DNA of 64,000 nt, taken from Gambelia wislizenii (taxonomy: Eukaryota; Chordata; Lepidosauria; Squamata; Crotaphytidae). The notes under the pieces are model-generated. The model had not been told where the DNA came from. It did no database searches and saw only the letters and a program-made list of their open reading frames with translations. The stretch lies in assembly GCA_030847615.1 (NCBI GenBank), contig JAUMIR010000005.1:106731116-106795115 (forward strand), read 5' to 3'. Both the position numbers and the translations under genes were made by a program. This document shows positions 59,583-64,000 of the stretch, piece after piece. Every line of letters starts with the position of its first letter. The stretch's first letter is position 1.

Positions 59583-59689
59583 TGTTATTTTCTGTGTGGT
59601 CTCTGTGCCTCACACAAATGGGTGACAATAAAGCTGTCCAAAGGATGGTGGTTCAGGTCACTGTAAAATAAAAGAAAGGATAGCCCAAC

Positions 59690-61100
59690 CAAATCTAATG
59701 TCTGCTCTTGCTCTGTAGTCCAGTCTATAATGTTGGAGTAATGTCAATGGTTGCAACCAGATCTGCAGAGTTTTGGCAGTGATACTCCTTGTAACAAGGT
59801 GGCTAAGGATCCCACAGCCCTAGTTGAGTGAGCCTTAAGCCCTTGAGGGACTGGATGATTTGCATGACCCGAAGCCTCTTCTGCTCCAGATCATGGTGGA
59901 TGGTGAAGAAGCGTAGAAGGTGACTGAGATCTTGAATGCTTGCCATCATTGTGGCTGCCTGCAATACCTGGTGATTTAGGCTGGATATGGGCTGGTGGTG
60001 CAGTCTTGGGAGGCTGCTTCTGATGTCCATGCTCCAGACTTAGTGCAGCAATTCCACCAACACTATTCAGGGAAACAGGAAGGGGAGCCATGGGCAGCTA
60101 TAGGGAGAGATGTCATACCCTCCACTGAGAGTTTGTCTTCCTCATTTTTTTGCTGCCACCACTGCATCAGCAAGGTGTCCAGCAGTTTTGAGTAGTCAGA
60201 GGTCTGTTACACACTGGTTCTCAAGTAGAAAATGCAGACTGTCAATGAATGCCCTGTGAACATCCATGAATGTAAAAACTTCTCCACAGGTGTTGATGGA
60301 TGGGGGCAAAATGTAGGCAACACTACATCCTGATTGAGATGAAACTGGGACACTACTTTTGATAGAAATGTCACATTAGGTTGCAATACAACTTTATCAC
60401 AGTGAAATATTAGGAAAGGTTTGTCACACCTAAGAACTGTAAGTTCTCCCGCACATCACACCAATGTAACTGCAACCAGGAAGACGACCTGCAGTTTCTA
60501 CTTGAGACCACTGTGTAATAGATCTCCTACTACTCAAAACAGTTCTGCTGAATGACTCCTTGCAGATGCAATGGTGGCAACAAAAATTAATTTCTTTGCT
60601 GCCCACACTGCCACGGAGTAAGCCTTCAAATAGGCTCTAGCCAGTGTTTGGTCAGACTCACTTTGAGTCACATGCCAACATTGCTCTAGTCTCTGTTTCA
60701 CTCACTTCATCACTGCAAACACCCTGGGAACCCAGGGGGATGGTTTGGCTCCAATCCATAAGAGAGGACACTCAGGAGAGATTGTGTCCACTGTCCTGGT
60801 TGTTTCTCCATTCCATAGGTTAACCAGAGCTTCAACAGAATTGCCTGTTGAGCTGACAGGAAAATCCCCAAGAGCCATCAGGAATCTCTCCAGATACATC
60901 AGCCTCGGGGGGAGGGAGGCATCCTAATCAGTACCCCACCGCTGCAGAGGTTTTGAGTCCCAGTGAGTCTAAACTTGGCCAGGTAATGATCTGTCCATGA
61001 CAAGGAGGGCCAGATAACACTTGGGACAGAATTCAACCTGATGTGAGAGGCAAGAAGTGAACTGGTCCTCTGAACTAGCAAATAGCCAGTCAAAATTTCT
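59690..61100 (-). mobile_element. L2/CR1-like LINE, endonuclease end and linker (antisense, decayed)
   Basis: On the minus strand the end of an endonuclease domain is visible near 61,090-60,900 (WPSLSWTDHYLAKFRL, the usual TDHxLxxFRL ending). A linker follows near 60,650-60,530 (AYLKAYSVAVWAAKKL and VATIASARSHSAELF-like residues). It is probably the 5' continuation of the RT fragment to its left, separated by foldback sequence at about 59,440-59,690. Many stops. Confidence 0.6.
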
Positions 61101-61242
61101 GATGTCTAGGATCTGGTTGTAAATTTATTGTGGCTAAACTGGAGACATAAATCAAATTAAGAACACAAGAATAGATATGCTGGATCTGACCAAAAGTCTA
61201 TGTAGTCCAGCAGCCAACTTTTATGGAGTCTCACAAGCAGGG

Positions 61243-61466
61243 GCCCATTCACACAACACAATTATAGTGCTATTATTCCACCTTAACTCCCATGGTTCTG
61301 TCCTATGGAACCCTGGGACTGGTAGTGTGGCGATGCACTATAGAGCTCTGCCTGATAATTCTAAATGTTCCTCCCTAAACTACAAATCTCAGGGTCCCAT
61401 AGGACAGAACCATGGCAGCTAAAGTGGTATAATTGCATTATCACTTTGTAGTGTGAATGGGCTCCA
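61243..61466. mobile_element. hAT-like palindromic MITE
   Basis: The ends ggcccattcacac and gtgtgaatgggctcc; the arms include ccatggttctgtcctatgga against cataggacagaaccatggca. Confidence 0.75.
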
Positions 61467-61619
61467 AGACATGAAGGCTATAGCACTCTTCTAGTCCTGC
61501 TTCTTGACAACTGGTATTGAGAGGTGCACTGCTCCAATACTGGAGATAATATATAGCCAAGATGACACTTTCCATGGCATGCACAGCTTTATGTACCTCT
61601 ATCATGTTTCCCCTTACTT

Positions 61620-63290
61620 TTTTCTAAACTAAGAAACCTCTGAAAATTTTAGCTAAAAAAGTTCTAAATGTTGAAACTTTTCTCTTTGGGGAGTTTCTTC
61701 AGACCCATTATTTTGAGTACCCTTTTCTGTATTTGCACAATATTTTAAGGATAGTCATACCAAAGATTCATATAAAGATCTCATATATTCAACACACACA
61801 CACACATGAGTGCAAAATTGCACTAGGAAGTAGAATACAGCCACATTTAATTTTAAAAATGTGGCTTCTTGAGAATGAGGAGAATATTTAAAACAGAAGA
61901 GACAGGTTCACAGACAGCATATATCATAGCTTACAAAAGAGAGAAACAAATTGAAGAAGATGACAGCATGGTTAAACATCCAGATTTAAAAAGCCAAAAA
62001 AGAGAAGAGCACTCTCTCTCTCTTTTAAGTGGAGTCTTTCACAGACTCAGGCAAATCACATGTAAGGTGATGATAAAACAAAGAAAATTAGAAATTGTTA
62101 TACAAATTGCTAAAACAACTAAAATTTTATACAATATTTAGAAAAAAAACACCAACTGGAGTGATGAAAGGACCTCTAGATGGCAGAGGTGGGAAAGTAG
62201 CACTAAAGCAGGATAGGGAAGTAGCAGAAAGGCTAATGGTTTTTTCACACTGATGCTTTAAACTGGAGTTTATAACTTAAAACCAGACAATTTAAAACCA
62301 GTTAAAAACATTTTAAAATAATGCCAACCGTAGCATAAAGTGAGCCCAAATGTTAGGATGCCACTTCCTGGGACTATCTGTGCTATAGGTTAGCACAGGA
62401 GAGGTGTTTGTGGAGACTGCATTGCTCAGAGGGGAAGCAATACTCTACTTTCCCATCAGAAGTAGACAAAGAGAGAACTGGGTCCCCCCCCCCCTGCAGT
62501 TGCAAAACTGATTGAGGCTACAAATCTGTGTAAATGTCCCATGGTGAATTCATGGATTTGCTTCAGAGTATTTAAATTTCTTTCATAGAATAAGATGATC
62601 AGTGACCTCTTTTCCTTTTGTGCTAACAGTTTAATCCCATACATCTTTACTCAGAGGTAAATCCCACTGTTTACAATGGACCTGACTCCCTAGTAAGTGT
62701 GGTTAGGCTTGCAGTCTAGCACCAAAATCCTATGCCATTAGTTCCACAAATGTGGTCCTGCTGCATTATGCTTCCACTCCTGCACAAGGCAGCTTTGCAG
62801 GACTGGAAGATGTCTCCACACCCATTTTGTGCTGGGGGAAGGTAAGAGTTTTCTGGGCAGTGCCTGGCTGTGGATCTGCAGCTGGGAGAAGAGAACAGAA
62901 GTTGTAGAGGACTGAGGTGTTACCCAATCAAACTTTTATTTCATTCAGATCATAAGGGAAATCATCAAATTGGGCACTGCCAGATACATTTCCCAGTACT
63001 ATAATAAATATGTAATTGATTCATGGAAGAAGGTGGATTTAAGGGTGCTTTATGGCAATGTTATGTTACTTTCATGTATGCCTGACATGTTTAGATTTTA
63101 CCCTTTTACTATGAAGTATTACAGAGGGTTGTAGTCAGACAAGTATTTGGTATTTAAGCTAGTTTGCCACTGAAGAAGTTTTAAACTGGTCTGGTGCTGT
63201 TTATTTTTTTTATTGCTTTATTCTAATTATGTTTAATTAATCTGTTTTCCTGTTTTAATTGCAGTTCTGTTTTATAATTTGAATTTTATT
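61620..63290. other. No gene recognised
   Basis: A/T-rich sequence; the 90-codon frame at 61,869-62,141 is lysine-rich because of A-rich sequence and has no recognisable domain. Confidence 0.35.
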
Positions 63291-63358
63291 ATTTTTACCT
63301 GCCTCGAGTGCCATTTTTGGTGGAAATGTGGGATAGAAATTGAATAAATAAATAAACA
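63290..63358 (+). mobile_element. LINE 3' terminus with AATA tail
   Basis: ttacctgcctcgagtgccat, gaaatgtgggatagaaattg and an aataaataaataaa tail. Confidence 0.5.
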
Positions 63359-63746
63359 ACTGTTTACAATGGGAACAAGCAACTTACTATAAGCCAGAAA
63401 AAAGATCATTCTAGCCTATGTGCCACATTTACTCTTATATACCTTTTAAGGAACCATATGCCAGCACTGAGCATGTCTGAAGTGGCTAAAGAGAAAGCAA
63501 CATCCTCCATGCATCCTTCTCCCCTCTCCCCATCTCATCCCCTCCCTCTTTTCTTCCCATATTTTTCTTCTACTACTTTTCTCTCAGCCTCTACTTCCCA
63601 GTCCCCCATGTTGTCTCATATCTTATCTCTCCTCCATCTGTCAGTCTCCTAAAAGTCACCTCATGCAATTGTTAGCCTTAGGTGGGAAAAAGTTGCACTT
63701 TTTATTCCTCTAAAGCAAACTGCAACATTTGGGAGGGGGGAAGGTA

Positions 63747-63983
63747 GAGCCAGTGTGGTGAAGGGATTTGAGTGTTAGACTTTGACTTTGGAGACCTGGG
63801 TTGAAATCCTCACTCAGCCCTGGAAACCCACTGGGTGATTTTGGGCAAGTCACATTCTCTCAGCCTCAGAGGAAAGCAAGGGCAATCCCCTCTGAACAAA
63901 TTCTGCCAAGAAACCCCCCGTGATAGCCTCATCTTAAGATTGTCATAAGTCAGAAATGGCTTGAAGGCACACAACAACAACAA
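63747..63983 (+). mobile_element. Sauria SINE near the right edge
   Basis: It begins agagccagtgtggtgaaggg, has tgggttgaaatcctcactca, gggcaagtcacattctctca and a ggcttgaaggcacacaacaa tail, so it is full length with point changes. Confidence 0.85.
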
Positions 63984-64000
63984 GGGAGGCCAGGATTGGG

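Noticed and set aside
51343..64000. The missing NWD2 N-terminal exon
   Set aside because: No minus-strand segment ending in the expected LEFQ-type residues before a donor was recognised by eye; it is probably beyond the right edge.

Overview
This window is vertebrate nuclear DNA, most probably from a squamate reptile (lizard-like). The evidence is: one intron-containing vertebrate gene; several tRNA-derived SINEs of the Sauria SINE type; BovB, L2/CR1-like and L1-like LINE pieces side by side; many palindromic hAT-like and TA-flanked MITEs; and no bacterial-style gene packing. Almost all remaining open reading frames are short chance frames or transposon debris.

The only host protein-coding gene I can support is NWD2 (NACHT and WD repeat domain-containing protein 2), on the minus strand. 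Five coding exons read from right to left: 51342-51226, 38075-37872, 35185-35041, 34641-34052 and the large terminal exon 30591-26653. All junctions have GT/AG signals and matching phases and give a continuous 1,664-residue protein. About 80 N-terminal residues, which should lie on one or more exons beyond the right edge, are missing. The 145-bp exon at 35041-35185 was found only by reading the minus strand between its neighbours.

Region by region: 1-15,000 is intergenic, with MITEs, Sauria SINEs, CR1 tails, a BovB copy split by a 1-kb palindrome-cored transposon, and a 300-nt foldback. 14,800-16,920 is a nest of palindromes around a CpG-rich block (about 15,690-16,080) that may be the promoter and first exon of an unidentified minus-strand gene. 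17,000-26,350 is repeat-littered intergenic DNA ending at the NWD2 3' end. 26,353-51,342 is NWD2; its 13-kb intron holds a 5'-truncated, broken L1 flanked by an exceptionally long 329-bp direct duplication. The downstream copy of that duplication was later split by a 1.3-kb TA-flanked element. 51,343-64,000 should be the next NWD2 intron upstream and carries foldback MITEs, a decayed antisense L2-like LINE and one Sauria SINE.

I found no new multi-gene system. The most notable observations are structural: the long L1-flanking duplication, the datable insertion-in-insertion events, several long inverted repeats that could form double-stranded RNA if transcribed, and the CpG-rich candidate promoter downstream of NWD2.
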